The position numbers were made by a program, and so were the translations under genes. A stretch of DNA of 64,000 bases, taken from Rhinopithecus roxellana. Its lineage: Eukaryota; Chordata; Mammalia; Primates; Cercopithecidae. The notes under the pieces are model-generated. The model saw only the letters and a program-made list of their open reading frames with translations. It was not told where the DNA came from and ran no database searches. Location: positions 44,100,156 through 44,164,155 of the forward strand of contig NC_044568.1 of the NCBI RefSeq assembly GCF_007565055.1, in the 5' to 3' direction. Shown here piece after piece: positions 22,996 to 36,754 of this stretch (within the stretch, counting starts at the first letter, position 1; each line of letters opens with the position of its first letter).

Positions 22996-25900
22996 ATCGT
23001 CAGATGAAAACTAGAAAGAAGCTTTCTTAGTAACTTCTTGGTGACGTGTGAATTCATCTCAGAGAGTTACACTTATGTTTCGTGGAGTAGTCCATTAGCA
23101 CTGACTTTGAGGAACCAGAGAAGGGCTTCTTTGGTTCGCATTGAGGCCTACGCTGATAAAGGGAGTTTCATCAGTTCAAAACTTGAAAGAAGCTGTCTGA
23201 GAAACTTCTTTCTGATCAGTGAGTTCATCTCACAGATTTACTACTTAGATCTCAGGAAGCAGTTTGCTAACACTCTTTTTGAGGAAACTGCAAAGTGATA
23301 TTTGGGAGCCCTTAGGGGCCCATGGTGAAAAAGGAAATATCCTCACATAATAACTAGAGATAAGCATTCTGAGAGATTGCTTTCTGATGTGTGACTTCAT
23401 CACACAGAGTTCCACCCTTCCCTTTCTGGAACAGTTTGCTCACACTGTTGTCGTGGATTCTGCAAATCGATATTTGGGAGCCCATAGCGTCCCAGGGTGA
23501 AAAAGGAAGTATCCTCACATAATAACTAGAGAGAAGTTTTCTGAGAGATTGCTTTCTGATATGTGACTTCATCACACAGTGTTCCACCCTTCCCTTCTTG
23601 CAGCAGTTTGCTAACACTGTTGTCGTGGATTCCTGCAACGTGACATTTGGCAGCTCATTGAGGGCTATGGTGAAAAAGGAAACATCCTCAGGTTAAAACT
23701 GGAAAGAAGCCTTCTTAGAAACTGCATTGCCATGTGTGAATGCAACTCACAGAGTTACACGTTTCTCTTCAGTTATTAGTTTGTTAACACAGTTTTCTGG
23801 AAATCTGCAATCAGATACTTCACAGCGCAATGAAGCTTACGGTGACAAAGGAAATATCCTCAGATGAAAACTAGAAGGAAGCTTTCCTAGAAACTTCTTG
23901 GCCATGTCTGAATTCATCTCACAGAATTACACTTATGTTTGGTGGAGCAGTCCATTAACACTGTCTCTGAGGAACCTGAGAAGGGCTTCTTTGGATCGGA
24001 TTGACCCCTACGCTTATAAAAGAAATTTCATCAGTTCAAAACGTGAAAGAAGCTTTCTGAGAAACTTCTTTCTGATCAGTGAGTTCATCTCAGAGACTTA
24101 CAACTTAGACCTCAGGAAGCAGTTTGCTAAAACTCTTTTTCGGGGAAACTGCAAAGTGATATTTAGGAGCCCATAGAGCCCCATGGTGGAAAAGGAAATA
24201 TCCTCACATAATAATTAGAGAGAAGCTTTCTGAGAGATTGCTTTCTGTTGTGTGACTTCATCACTTAGAGTCCCACTCTTGCCTTCTTGGAACAGTCTGC
24301 TAACACTGTAGTCGTGGATTCTGCAAAGTGATATGTGGGAGCCCATAGGGGCCAGTGGTGACAAAGGAAGTATCCTCACATAATAATTATAGAGAAGCTT
24401 TCTGAGAGATTGTTTCCGATATGTGACTTCGTCAACCAGAGTTCCACCCTTCCCTTCTTGTAACAGTTTGCTAACACTGTTGTCGTGGATTCTGCAAAGT
24501 GATATTTGGGAACTCATTGAGGGCTATGTTGAAAAAGGAAATATCCTCACATTAAAACTGGAAAGAAGCCTTCTGAGAACCTGCATTGCCATGTGTGAAT
24601 GCAACTCACAGAGTTACACGTTTCTCTTCACTGATCAGTATGTTAACACAGTTTTCTGGAAATCTGCAATTAGATACTTCAATGCGCAATGAAGCTTACG
24701 GTGAGAAAGGAAATATGCTCAGAAGAAAACTGGATAGAACTTTCTTACAAACATCTTGGTGATGTGTGAATTCATCTCACACAATTACACTTATGTTTCG
24801 TGGAGCCGTCCATCTATCCTGTCTTCGAGGAACCTGAGAAGGGCTTCTTTGGATTGCATTGAGGCCTATGCTGATAAAGGAAATTTCATCAGTTCAAAAC
24901 GTGAAAGAAGCTTTCTGAGAAACTTCTTTCTGATCAGTGAGTTCGTCTCACATACTTACAACTTACACCTCATGAAACAGTTTGCTAACACTCTTTCCAT
25001 GGAAACTGGAAAGTGTCATTTGGGAGGCCATAGGGGTCCATGGTGAAAAAGGAAATATCCTCACATAATAACTAGAGAGAAGCTTTCTGAGAGATTACTT
25101 TCTGATGTGTGACTTCATCACACAGGGTTCCAACCTTCCCTTCTTGGAACAGTTTGCTAACACTGTTGTCGTGGATTCTGCAAAGCGATATTTGGGAGCC
25201 CATATGGGCGCAGGGTGAAAAAGGAAGAATCCTCACATAAAAATTAGAGAGAAGCTTTTTGAGAGATTGCTTTGTGTTGTGTGACTTCATCACACAGACT
25301 TCCACCCTTCCCTTCTTGGAACAGTGTGCTAACACTGTTGTCGTGGATTCTGAAAAGTCCTATTTGGGAGCCCATAGGGGCCCATGGTGAAAAGGAAGTA
25401 TCCTCACATAAAAACTAGAGAGAAACTTTGTAGAGATTGCTTTCTGATGTGTGACTTCATCACACGGATTTCCACCCTTCCCTTCTTGGTACAGTTTGAT
25501 AACCCTGTTGTTGTAGATTCTGCAAAGTGATATTTAGGAGCTCATTGAGGGCTATGGTGAAAAAGGAAATATCCTCAGATTAAAACTGGAAAGAAGCCTT
25601 CCGAGAAAGTGCATTGCCATGTGTGAATGCAAACTTCTAACAGAGTTACAAGTTTGTCTTCAGTGATCAGTTTGTTAACACACTTTTCTGGAAATCTGGA
25701 ATTAGATACTTCATAGCGCAATGAAGCTTACGGTGACAAAGGAAGTATCCTCAGATGAAAACTAGAAAGAAGCTTTCTTTGATACTTCTTGGTGATGTGT
25801 GAATTCATGTCACAGAGTTACACTTACGTTTCGTGGAGCAGTCCATTAACACTGTCTTTGTGGAACCTGAGAAGGGCGTATTTGGATCGCATTGAGGCCT

Positions 25901-28900
25901 ACGCTGATAATGGAAATTTCATCATATTAAAACGTGAAAGAAGCTTTCTGAGGAACTTCTTTCTGATCAGTGAGTTCATCTCACAGACTTTCAACTTAGA
26001 CCTCAGGCAACAGTTTGCTAACACTCTTTTCGTTGAAACTGCAAAGTGATATTTGGGATCCCATAGGGGCCACGGTGAAAAAGGAAATATCCTCATATGA
26101 TAACTAGAGAGAAGCTTTCAGAGAGATTGCTTTCTTATGTGTGACTTCATCACACAGAGTTCCACCCTTCCCTTTTTGGAACAGTTTGCTAACACTGTTG
26201 TCGTGGATTCTGCAAAGTGATATTTGGGAGCTCATGGAGGGCTATGGTGAAAAAGGATATATCCTCTGGTTAAAACTGGAAAGAAGCCTTCTGAGAAACT
26301 GAATTGCCAAGTGTGAATGCAACTAACAGAGTTACAAGTTTCTCTTCAGTGATCAGTTTGTTAACACAGTTTTCTGGAAATCTGCAAGTAGATACTTCAT
26401 AGCGCAATGAAGCTTATGGTGACAAAAGTAATATCCTCAGATGACAACTGGAAAGAAGGTTTCTGAGAAACTTCTTAGTGATGTGTGAATTCCTCTCATA
26501 GAGTTACACGTATGTGTCGTGGAGCATTCCATTAACACAGTCTTTGAGGAACCTGACAAGAGCTTCTTTGGATCGCATTGAGGCCTACGCTGATAATGGA
26601 AATTTCATCAGTTCAAAACGTGAAAGAAGCTTTCTCAGAAACTTTTCTCTGATCAGTGAGTTCATCTCACAAACTTACAACTTAGATCTCAGGAAGCAGT
26701 TTGCTAACACTCTTTTCTTGGATACTGCAAGGTGATATTGCAGAGCACCTGGGGGCCCATGGTGAAAAAGGAAATATCCTCACATAATAACTAGAGAGAA
26801 GCTTTCTGAGAGATTGCTTTCCGATATGTGACTTCATCACACAGAGTTCCACCCTTCCCTTCATGGAACAGTTTGCTAACACTGTTGTCGTGGATTCTGC
26901 AAATTGATATTTGGGAACTCATTAAGGGCTACGGTGAAAAAGGAAATATCCTCAGATGAAAACTGGAAAGCAGCCTTCTGAGAAACTGCATTGGAATGTG
27001 TGAATGCAACTCACAGAGTTACACGTTTCTCTTCAGTAATCAGTTTGTTTACACAGTTTTCTGGAAATCTGTAGTTAGATACTTCATAGCGCAATGAAGC
27101 TTCAGGTGACAAAGGAAATATCCTCAAATGAAAACTAGAAGGAAGCTTTCTGAGAAACTTCTTGGTGATGTGTGAAATCATCTCAAAGGGTTACACTTAT
27201 GTTGCGTGAAGCAGTCCATTAACACTGTCTTTGAGGAACCTGAGAAGGGCTTCTTTGGATCGCATTGAGGCCTACACTGATAAAGGAAATTTCATCAGTT
27301 CAAAACGTGAAAGAAGCTTTCTGAGAAACTTCTTTCTGAACAGTGAGTTCATCTCAGGGTATTACACCTTAGTCCTCAGGAAGCGGTTTGATAACACTCT
27401 TTTCGTGGAAACTGCAAAGAGATATTTGGGAGCCCATGGGGGCACATGGTGAAAAAGGAAATATCCTCACATAATAACTAGAGAGAAGCTTTCCGAGTGT
27501 TTGCTTTCTGATGTTTGACGTCATCACACAGAGTACCACACTTCCCTTCTTGGATCAGTTTGCTAACACTGTTGTCGTGGATTCTGCAAAGTGATATTTG
27601 GGAGCCCATAGGGGCCCAGGATGAAAAAGGAAGTATCCTCACTTCAAAAGTAGAGAGAAGCATTCTGAGAGATTGATTTCTGATGTGTGACTTCATCACA
27701 CAGAGTTCCACCCTTCTCTTCCTGGAACGGTTTGCTAACACTGTTATCGTGAATTCTGCAAAGTGATATTTGGGAGCTCATTGAGGGCTATGGTGAAAAA
27801 GAAAATATCCTCAGATTGAAACTGGAAAGAAGCCTTCTGAGAAACTGCATTGCCATGTGTGAATGCAACTCACAGAGTTACACGTTTCTCTTCAGTGATC
27901 AGTTTGTTAACACATTTTTCTGGAAATCTGCAGTTAGATTCTTCGTACCGCAATGAAGCTTACGGTGACAAAGGAAATATCCTCAGGCGAAAACTATAAA
28001 GAAACTTTCTGAGAAACTTCCTGGTGATGTGTGAAATCATCTCACAGAGTTACACTTATGTGTCATGGAGCAGTCTAATAACACTGTCTTTGAGGACCCT
28101 GAGACGGGCTTCCTTGGATCGCATTGAGGCCTATGCTGATAAAGGAAATTTCATCAGTTCAAAACGTGAAAGAAGCTTTCTGGGAAACTTCTTTCTAATC
28201 ACTGAGTTCATCTCACAGGCTTACACCTTAGACCTCAGGAAGCAGTTTGCTAACACTCTTTTCGTCGAAAGTGCAAAGTGATATTTGGGAGCCCATGGGG
28301 GCCTATGGTGAAAAAGGAAATATCCTCATATAATAACTAGAGAGAAACTTACTAACAGATTGCTTTCTCACGTGTGACTTCATCACAGAGTTCCACCCTT
28401 CCCTTCTTGGAACAGTTTCCTAACACTGTTGTCGTGGATTCTGCAATGTGATATTTGGGAGCCCACAGGGGCGCAGGGTGAAAAAGGGAGTATCCTCACA
28501 TAAAAACTAGAGAGAAGCTTTCTGAGAGATTGCTTTTGGATATCTGACTTCATCACACAGGGTTCCACCCTTCTCTTCTTGGAACAATTTGCTAACACTG
28601 TTGTCATGGATTCTACAAAGTGATATTTGGGAACGCATTGAGGGCTACGGTTAAAAAGGATATATCCGGAGATTAAAAATGGAAAGAAGCCTTCTGAGAA
28701 ACTGTATTGCCATGTGTAAATGCACCTCACAGAGTTACACATTTCTCTTCAGTGATCAGTTTGTTAACACAGTTTTCTGGAAATCTGCAATTAGATACTT
28801 CATAGCGCAATGAAGCTTACGGTGACAAAGGAAATATCCTTAGATGAAAACTAGAAAGAAGCTTTCTGAGAAACTTCTTGGTGATGTGTGAATTCATCTC

Positions 28901-30749
28901 ACAGAGTTACACTCTTGTTTCGTGGAGCAGTCCAATAACACTGTCTTTGAGGAACCTGAGAAGGGCTTCTTTGGATCGCATGGAGGCCTACGCTGATAAA
29001 GGAAATTTCATCAGTTCAAAACTTTCAAGAAGTTTTCTGGGAAAACTTCTTTCTGATCAGTGAGTTCACCTCACACTTACAACTCAGACGCCAGGAAGCA
29101 GTTTGCTGACACTCTTTTCGTGGAAACTGCAAAGAGATATTTGGGATCCCATAGCGGCCCATGGTGAAAAAGGAAATATCCTCACATAATAACTAGAGAC
29201 AAGTTTTCTGACATATTGCTTTCGGATGTGTGACTTCAACACACAGAGTTCCACCCTCCCTTCGTGGAACAGTTTGCTAACACTGTTGTCGTGGATTCTG
29301 CAACGTGATGTTTCGGAGCCCATAGGGTCCCAGGGTGAAAAAGGAAGTATCCTCACATAAAAACTAGAGAGAATCTTTCTGAGAGATATCTTTCCGATAT
29401 GTGACTTCATCACACAGAGTTGCAACCTTCCCATCTTGGAACAGTTTGCTAACACTGTTGTCGTGGATTCTGCAAAGTGATATTGGGGAGCCCTTAGGGG
29501 CCCATGGTGAAAAAGGAAGTCTCCTAACATAATAACTAGAGAGAAACTTTCTGAGAGATTGCTTTCCGATATATGACTTCATCACACAGACTTCCACCCT
29601 TCCCTTCTGGAACAGTTTGCTAACACTGTTGTCGTGGATTCTGCAAAGTGATATTTGGGAGCTCATTGTGGGCTATGGTGAAAAAGGAAATATCCTCATA
29701 TTAAAACTGGAAAGAAGCCTTCTGAGAAAGTGCATTGCCATGTGTGAATGCAACTCACAGAGTTACACGTTTCTCTTCAGTGATCAGTTTGTTAACACAG
29801 TTTTCTGGAAATCTGCAATGAGATACTTTATAACGCAATGAAGCTTACGGTGACAAAGGAAATATCCTAAGATGAAAACTAGAAAGAAGCTTTCTTAGAA
29901 ACTTCGTGGTGATGTGTGAGTTCATCTCACAGAGTTACATTTATGTTTCATGGAGCAGTCCATTAACACTGTTTTTGAGAAACCTGAGAAGGGCTTCTTG
30001 GATCGCATTGAGGCCTACGCTGATAAAGGAAATTTCATCAGTTGAAAACGTGAAAGAAGCTTTCTTAGAAACTTCTTTCTGATCAGTGAGTTCATCTCAC
30101 AGACTTACAATTTAGACCTCAGGAAGCAGTTTGCTAACACTCTTTTAGTGGAAACTGCAAAGTGATATTTGGGAGCCCATCGGGGCCCATGGTGAAAAAG
30201 CAAATATCCTGACATAATAACTAGAGAGAAGCTTTCAGAGGGAATTGCTTTCTGATGTGTGACCTCATCACACAGAGTTCCACCCTTCTTTTCTTGGAAC
30301 AGTTTGCTAACACTGTTGTCGTGCATTCTGCAAAGTGATATTGGGGAGCCCATAGGGGCCCATGGTGAAAAAAGATGTATCCTCACATAAGAACTAGAGA
30401 GAAGCTTTCTGAAAAATTGCTGTCTGATATGTGACTTCATCACACAGAGTTCTACCCTTCCCTTCTTGGAATAGTTTGCTAACACTGTTGTCGTGGATTC
30501 TGCAAAGTGACATTTGGGAGCTCATTGAGGGCTATGGTGGAAAAGAAAATATCCTCAGAATAAAGCTGGAAAGACGCCTTCTCAGGAACTGCATTGCAAT
30601 GTGTGAATGCAGCGCACAGAGTTACATGTTCCTCTTCACTGATCAGTTTGTTAACACAGTTTTCTGGAAATCTACACTTAGATACTTCATAGCGCAATGA
30701 AACTTACGGTGACAAAGGAAATATCCTCAAATGAAAACTAGGAAGAAGC

Positions 30750-30920
30750 TTTCTTAGAAACTTCTTGGTGATGTGTGAATTCATCTCACAGAGTTACACT
30801 CTTGTTTCGTGGAGCAGTCCATTAACACTGTCTTTGAGGAACCTGAGAAGTGCTTCTTTGCATCGCATTGAGGCCGTCACTGATAAAGGAAATTTCATCA
30901 GTTCAAAACGTGAAAGAAAC
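30750..30920 (+). repeat. Representative A monomer (171 bp)
   Basis: It starts 'tttcttagaaacttcttgg' and carries 'gttacac', 'cgtggagcagtccattaac', 'ttgaggaacctgagaag' and the ending 'agttcaaaacgtgaaag'. It lacks the GATATTTGGGAGC core found in B and C. Its region homologous to the CENP-B box position reads 'ctgataaaggaaatttcatc'. It is the first monomer of a 1029-bp six-monomer unit running to 31778. Confidence 0.9.
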
Positions 30921-31092
30921 TTTCTGAGAAACTTCTTTCTGATCAGTGAGTTCATCTCACAGACTTACAACTTAGACCTCAGGAAGCAGTTTGCTAACAC
31001 TCTTTTTGTGGAAACTGCAAAGTGATATTTCGGATCCCATAGGGGCCCAGGGTGACATAGCAAGTATCCTCACATAAGAACTAGAGAGAAGC
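30921..31092 (+). repeat. Representative B monomer (172 bp)
   Basis: It starts 'tttctgagaaacttctttct' and carries 'gatcagtgagttcatctcac', 'cttagacctcaggaagcag' and 'ctctttttgtggaaactgc'. It follows A in every unit inspected in blocks 1 and 2. Confidence 0.9.
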
Positions 31093-31606
31093 TTTCTGAG
31101 AGATTGCTTTCTGATGTGTGACTTCATCAGACAGAATTCCACCCTTCACGTCTCGGAACAGTTTGCTAACACTGTTTTCGTGGATTCTGCAAGGTGATAA
31201 TTGGGAGCCCATAGGGGCCTATGGTGAAAAACGAAATATTCTCAGATTAAAAATAGAAAGAACCCTTCTGAGAGATTGCTTTCTGATATGTGACTTCATC
31301 ACACAGAGTTCCACCTTCCCTTCTTGGAACAGTTTGCTAACACTGTTGTTGTGGATTCCGCAAAGTGATATTTGGGAACCCATAGGGGCCCAGGGTGAAA
31401 AAAGAAGTATCCTCACATAAAAACTAGAGAGAAGCTTTCTGAGAGATTGCTTTCTGATGTTTAACTTCATCACACAGAGTTCCACCATTCCCTTCTTAGA
31501 ACAGTTTGCTAACACTCTTGTCGTGGATCTGCAAAGTAATATTTGGGAGCTCATTGAGGGCTTTGGTGAAAAAGGAAATATCCTCAGATTAAAACGGGAA
31601 AAAAGT
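31093..31606 (+). repeat. Three consecutive C monomers (172 + 171 + 171 bp)
   Basis: Monomer starts are 31093, 31265 and 31436. Each has 'agagattgctttctgatgtg' or 'gatatg', 'gacttcatcacacagag' (or a close variant), 'cttggaacagtttgctaac' and 'tggattctgc'. C is the class whose copy number changes: one to three in block 2, up to about eight in block 1, and none in one unit of block 4. Confidence 0.9.
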
Positions 31607-31778
31607 CTTCTGAGAAATTGTATTGCCATGTGTGAATGCAACTCCCAGAGTTATATGTTCCTCTTCAGTAATCAGTTTGTTAACACAGTTTTCTGGAAAT
31701 CTGCAATTAGATACTTCATTGCACAATGAAGCTTGCGGTGACAAAGGAAATATCCTCAGATGAAAACTAGAAAGAAGT
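31607..31778 (+). repeat. Representative D monomer (172 bp)
   Basis: It starts 'cttctgagaaattgtattgc' (usual form 'cttctgagaaactgcattgc') and carries 'catgtgtgaatgcaactc', 'cttcagtaatcagtttgtta', 'acagttttctggaaatctgc' and 'tgaagcttgcggtgacaaag'. It always directly precedes an A monomer and closes the A-B-C(n)-D unit. Confidence 0.9.
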
Positions 31779-34700
31779 TTTCTTAGAAACTTCTTGCTGA
31801 TGTGTGAATTCATCTCACCGAGTTAGACTTATGTTTCGTGGAGCAGGGCATTAACACTGTCTTTGAGGAACCTAAGAAGGGCTTTTTTGGATCGCGTTGA
31901 GGTCTACGCCGATAAAGGAAATTTCATCAGTTCAAAACGTGAAAGAAGCTTTCTGAGAAACTTCTTTCTATTCAGTGAGTTCATCTCACAGACTTACTAA
32001 ATAGACCTCAGGAAGCAGTTTGTTAACCCTTTTATCGAGGGAACTGCTAAGTGATTTTTGGGAGCCCATAGGGGCCCATGGTGAAAAAGGAAATATCCTC
32101 ACATAATAACTAGAGAGAAGCTTTCCGACAGATTGATTTCTGATGTGTGACTTCATCACACAGAGTTCCACCCTTCCCTTCATGGAACAGTTTGCTAACA
32201 CTGTTGTCGTGAATTCCTCAAAGTGATATTTGAGAGCCCATAGTTGTCCAGGTTGAAAAAGGAAGTTTCCTCACATATTAACTAGAGAGAAGCCTTCTGA
32301 GAGATTGCTTTCTGATGTGTAACTTCATCACACAGTGTTCCACCCTTCCCTTCTTGGAACAGTTTGCTAACACTGTTGTCGTGGATTCTGCAAAGTGATA
32401 TTTGGGAGCCCATAGGGGCCCATGGTGTAAAGGTAAGTACCCTCACATAAAAACTAGAGAGAAGCTTTGTGAGAGATTTCTTTCTGATATGTGACTTCAT
32501 CACACAGAGTTCCACCCTTCCCTTCTTGGAACAGTTTGCTAACACTGTTGTCGTGGAATCTGCAAGGTGATATTTGGGAGCTCAGAGGGCTATCTTGAAA
32601 AAGGAAATATCCTCAGATTAAAACTGGAAAGAAGCCTTCTGATAAACTGCATTGCAATGTGTGAATGCAACTCACAGAGTTACACGTTTCTCCTCAGTGA
32701 TCAGTTTGTTAACACAGTTTTCTGGAAAACTGCAATTAGATGCTTCATATCGCAATGAAGCTTACGGTGACAAAGGAAATATCCTGAGATGAAAACTAGA
32801 AAGAAGCTTTCTTAGAAACTTCTTCGTGATGTGTGAATTCATCTCACAGAGTTACACTTATGTTTCGTGGAGCAGTCCTTTAACACTGTCTTTTAGGAAC
32901 CTGAGAAGGGCATCTTTTGATCGCATTGAGGCCTACGCTGATAAAGGAAATTTCATCAGTTCAAAACGTGAGGGAAGCTTTCTGAGAAACTTCTTTCTTA
33001 TCAGTGTGTTCATCTATCAGACTTACAACTTAGAGCTCAGGAAGCAGTTTGCTAACACTCTTTTCGTGGAAACTGCAAAGTGATATTTGGGAGCCCATGG
33101 GGGCCCATGGTGAAAAAGGAAGTATCCTCACATAAAAACTAGAGAGAAGATTTCTGATAGATTACTTTCTGATGTGTGACTCCATCACACAGAGTTCCAC
33201 CCTTCCCTTCTTGGCACAGTTCGCTAACACTGTTGTCGTGGATTCTGCTAAGTGATATTTGGGAGCTCATTGAGGGCTGTGGTGAAAAAGGAAATATCCT
33301 CACATTAAAACTGGAAAAAAGACTTCTGAGAATCTGCATTGCCATGTGTGAATGCAACTCACAGAGTTACACGTTTCTCTTCAGTGATCAGTTGGTTAAC
33401 ACAGTATTATGGAAATCTGCAATTAGATACTTCATAGTGCAAAGAAGCTTGCGGTGACAAAGGAAATATCCTCAGATGAAAACTAGAAAGAAGCTTTCTG
33501 AGAAACTTCTTGGCGATGTGTGAATTCACCTCACAGAGATACACTTATGTTTCGTGGAGCAGTCCATTTACACTGTCCTTGAGGAAACTGAGAAGGGCTT
33601 CTTTGGATCACATTGAGTCCTACGCTGATAAAGGAAATTTCATCAGTTGAAAACCTGAAAGAAGCTTTCTGAGAAACTTCTTTCTGATCAGTGAATTCAT
33701 CTCACAGATTTACACCTTAGACGTCAGGAAGCAGTTTGCTAACAATCTTTACGTGGAAACTGCAAAGTTATATTTTGGAGTCCATAGGGGCCCATGGTGA
33801 AAAAGAAAATATCCTCACATAATAACTAGAGAGAAGCTTTCTGAGAGATTCCTTTCTGATGTGTGACTTCATCACACAGACTTCCACCCTTCCCTTCTTG
33901 GAACAATTTGCTAATATTGTTGTCCTGGATTCTGCAAAGTGATATTTGGGAGCCCATAGGGGCCCATGGTGAAAAAGCAAGTATCCTCACATAAAAACTA
34001 GAGAGAAGCTTTCTGAGATATTGCTTTCGGATATGTGACTTCATCACACAAAGTTCCACCCTTCCCTTCTTGGAACAGTTTGTGATCAATGCTGTCGTGG
34101 AATCTGCAAAGTGATATTTGGGGGTCCGTAGTGGCCCACGGTGAAAAAGGAAGTATCCTCACATAAAAACTAGAGAGAATCTTTCTGAGAGATTGCTTTC
34201 TGATATGTGACTTCATCACACAGAGTTCCACCCTCCCATCTTGGAACAGTTTGTTAACACTGTTGTAGTGGATTCTGCAAAGTGATATTTGGGAACTCAC
34301 TGAGGGCTACGGTGAAAAAGGAAATAAACTCAAATTACAACTGGAAAGAAGCCTTCTGAGAAACTGCTTTGCCATGTGAGAATGCAACTCACAGAGTTAC
34401 ACGTTTGTCTTCAGTGATCAGTTTGTTAACACAGATTTCTGGAAATCTGCAATGAGATACTTCATGGCACAATGAAGCTTACGGTGACAAAGGAAATATC
34501 CTCAGATGAAAACTAGAAAGAAACTTTCTGCGAAACTTCTTGGTGATGTGTGAATTCATCTCACAGAGTTACACTTATGTTTCGTGGAGCAGTCCATTAA
34601 CACTGTCTTTGAGGAACCTGAGAAGGGCTTCTTTGCATCGCATTGAGGCCTACGCTGATAAAGGAAATTTCATCAGTTCACAAGGTGAAAGAAGCTTTCT

Positions 34701-36754
34701 GAGAAACTACTTTCTGATCAGTGAATTCATCTCGCAGACTTACAACTTAGACCTCAGGAAGCAGTTTGGTAACACTCTTTTCGTGGAAACTGCAAAGTGA
34801 TACTTGGGAGCCCACAGGCACCAATGGTGAAAAAGGAAATATCCTCACATAATAACTAGAGAGAAGCTTTCTGAGAGATTCCTTTCTGATATGTGACTTC
34901 GTCACACAGAGTTCCACCCTTCCCTTCTTGGAACAGTTTGTTAACACTGTTGTCGTGGAATCTGCAAAGTGATATTTGTGAGCTCATTGAGGGCTATGGT
35001 GAAAAAGGAAATATCCATAGTTTAAAACTGGAAAGAAGCCTTCTGAGAAACTGCATTGCCATGTGTGAATGCACCTCACAGATTTACACGTTTCTCTTCA
35101 GTGATCAGTTTGTTAACACAGTTTTCTGGAAATCTGCAATGAGATACTTCATAGCGCAATGAAGCTTACGGTTTCAAAGGAAATATCTTCAGATGAAAAC
35201 TAAAAAGAAGGTTTCTTGGAAACTTCTTGGTGATGTGTGAATTCATCTGAAAGAGTTACACTTATGTTTCGTGGAGCAGTCCATTAACACTGTCTTTGAG
35301 GAATCTGAGAAGGGCTTCTTTGGATCGCATTGAGGCCTACGCTGATAAAGGAAATGTCATCAGTTCAAAACGTGAAAGAAGCTTTCTGAGAAAGTTCTTT
35401 CTCATCAGTGAGTTCATCTCACAGACTTACAACTTAGAGCTCAGGAAGCAGTTTGCTAACACTCTTTTCGTGGAAACTGCAAAGTGATATTTGGGAGCCC
35501 ATAGGGGCCCATGGTGAAAAAGCAAATATCCTCACATAATAACTAGAGAGAAGCTTTCTGAGAGATTGCTTTCTGATGTGTCACTTCATCACAAAGAGTT
35601 CCACCCTTCCCTTCTTGGAACAGTTTGCTAACACTGTTGTCGTGGATTCTGCAAAGTGATATTTGGGAGCCCATAGGGGCCCAGGGGAAAAGGAAGTATC
35701 CTCACATGAAAACTAGAGAGAAGCTTTCTGAGAGATTGCTTTCTGATATGTGACTTCATCACACAGAGTTCCACCCTTCCCTTCTTGGAACAGTTTGCTA
35801 ACACTGTTGTCGTGGATTCTGCAAAGTGACATTTGGGAGCTCATTGAGGGTTATGGTGAAAAGGAAATACTCTCAGATTAAAACTGGAAAGATGCTTTCT
35901 GAGAAACTGCATTGCCATGTGTGAATGCAACCCACAGAGTTACACGTTTCTCTTCAGTGATCAGTTTGTTACCACAGTTTTCTGGAAATCTGCAATTAGA
36001 TTCTTCATAGCGCAATGAAGCTTGCGGTGACAAAGGAAATATCCTCAGAAGAAAACTAGAAAGAAGCTTTCTTAGTAACTTCTTGGTGATGTGTGAATTC
36101 ATCTCACAGAGTTACACTTATGTTTCGTGGAGTAGTCCATTAGCACTGACTTTGAGGAACCGGAGAAGGTCTTCTTTGGATCGCATTGAGGCCTACGCTG
36201 ATAAAGGAAATTTCATCAGTTCAAAACGAGAAAGCAGCTTTCCGAGAAACTTCTTTCTGATCAGTGAGTTCATCTCACAGACTTACTACTTAGACCTCAG
36301 GAAGCAGTTTGCTAACACTCTTTTCGTGGAAACTGCAAAGTGATATTTGGGAGCCCATAGGAGCCCATGGCGAAAAAGGAAGTATGCTCATATAAATACT
36401 AGAAAGAAGCTTTCTGAGAGATTGCCTTCTGATGTGTGACTTCATCACACAGAGTTCTACCCTTCCCTTCTTGGAACAGTTTGCTAACACTGTTGTCGTG
36501 GATTCTGCAAAGTGATATTTCGGAGCCCATAGGAGCCCATGTTGAAAAAGGAAGTATCCTCACAGAAATACTAGAGAGAAGTTTTCTGAGAGATTGCATT
36601 CTGATGTGTGACTTCATCACACAGAGTTCCACATTTCCCTTCTTGGAAGAGTTTGCTGACACTGTTTTCATGGATTCTGCAAAGTGATATTTGGGAGCTC
36701 ATTGAAGGCTACGGTGAAAAAGGAAATACTCTCAGAAAGAAATTGGAAAGAAGC

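Larger units (their letters stand above)
22988..36754 (+). repeat. Alpha satellite block 2, forward orientation, A-B-C(n)-D units
   Basis: About 80 monomers of the same classes as block 1 but in the opposite orientation. A monomers (signature 'cagtccattaacactgtc') recur near 23090, 23949, 24810, 25840, 26527, 27216, 28072, 28929, 29958, 30817, 31850, 32879, 33565, 34591, 35278 and 36137. Spacings of about 687, 858 and 1030 bp are units of 4, 5 or 6 monomers with one, two or three C monomers. Units differ from one another at several percent by eye. No other repeat or gene is seen. The many short open frames on both strands are a property of the monomer sequence. Confidence 0.97.

Noticed and set aside
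30990..31020. TTCGTGGAAACTGC in B monomers as a CENP-B box
   Set aside because: It resembles the box at its left half (TTCG..., A) but lacks CGGG, and lies away from the canonical position. I count about 6 of 9 essential bases.
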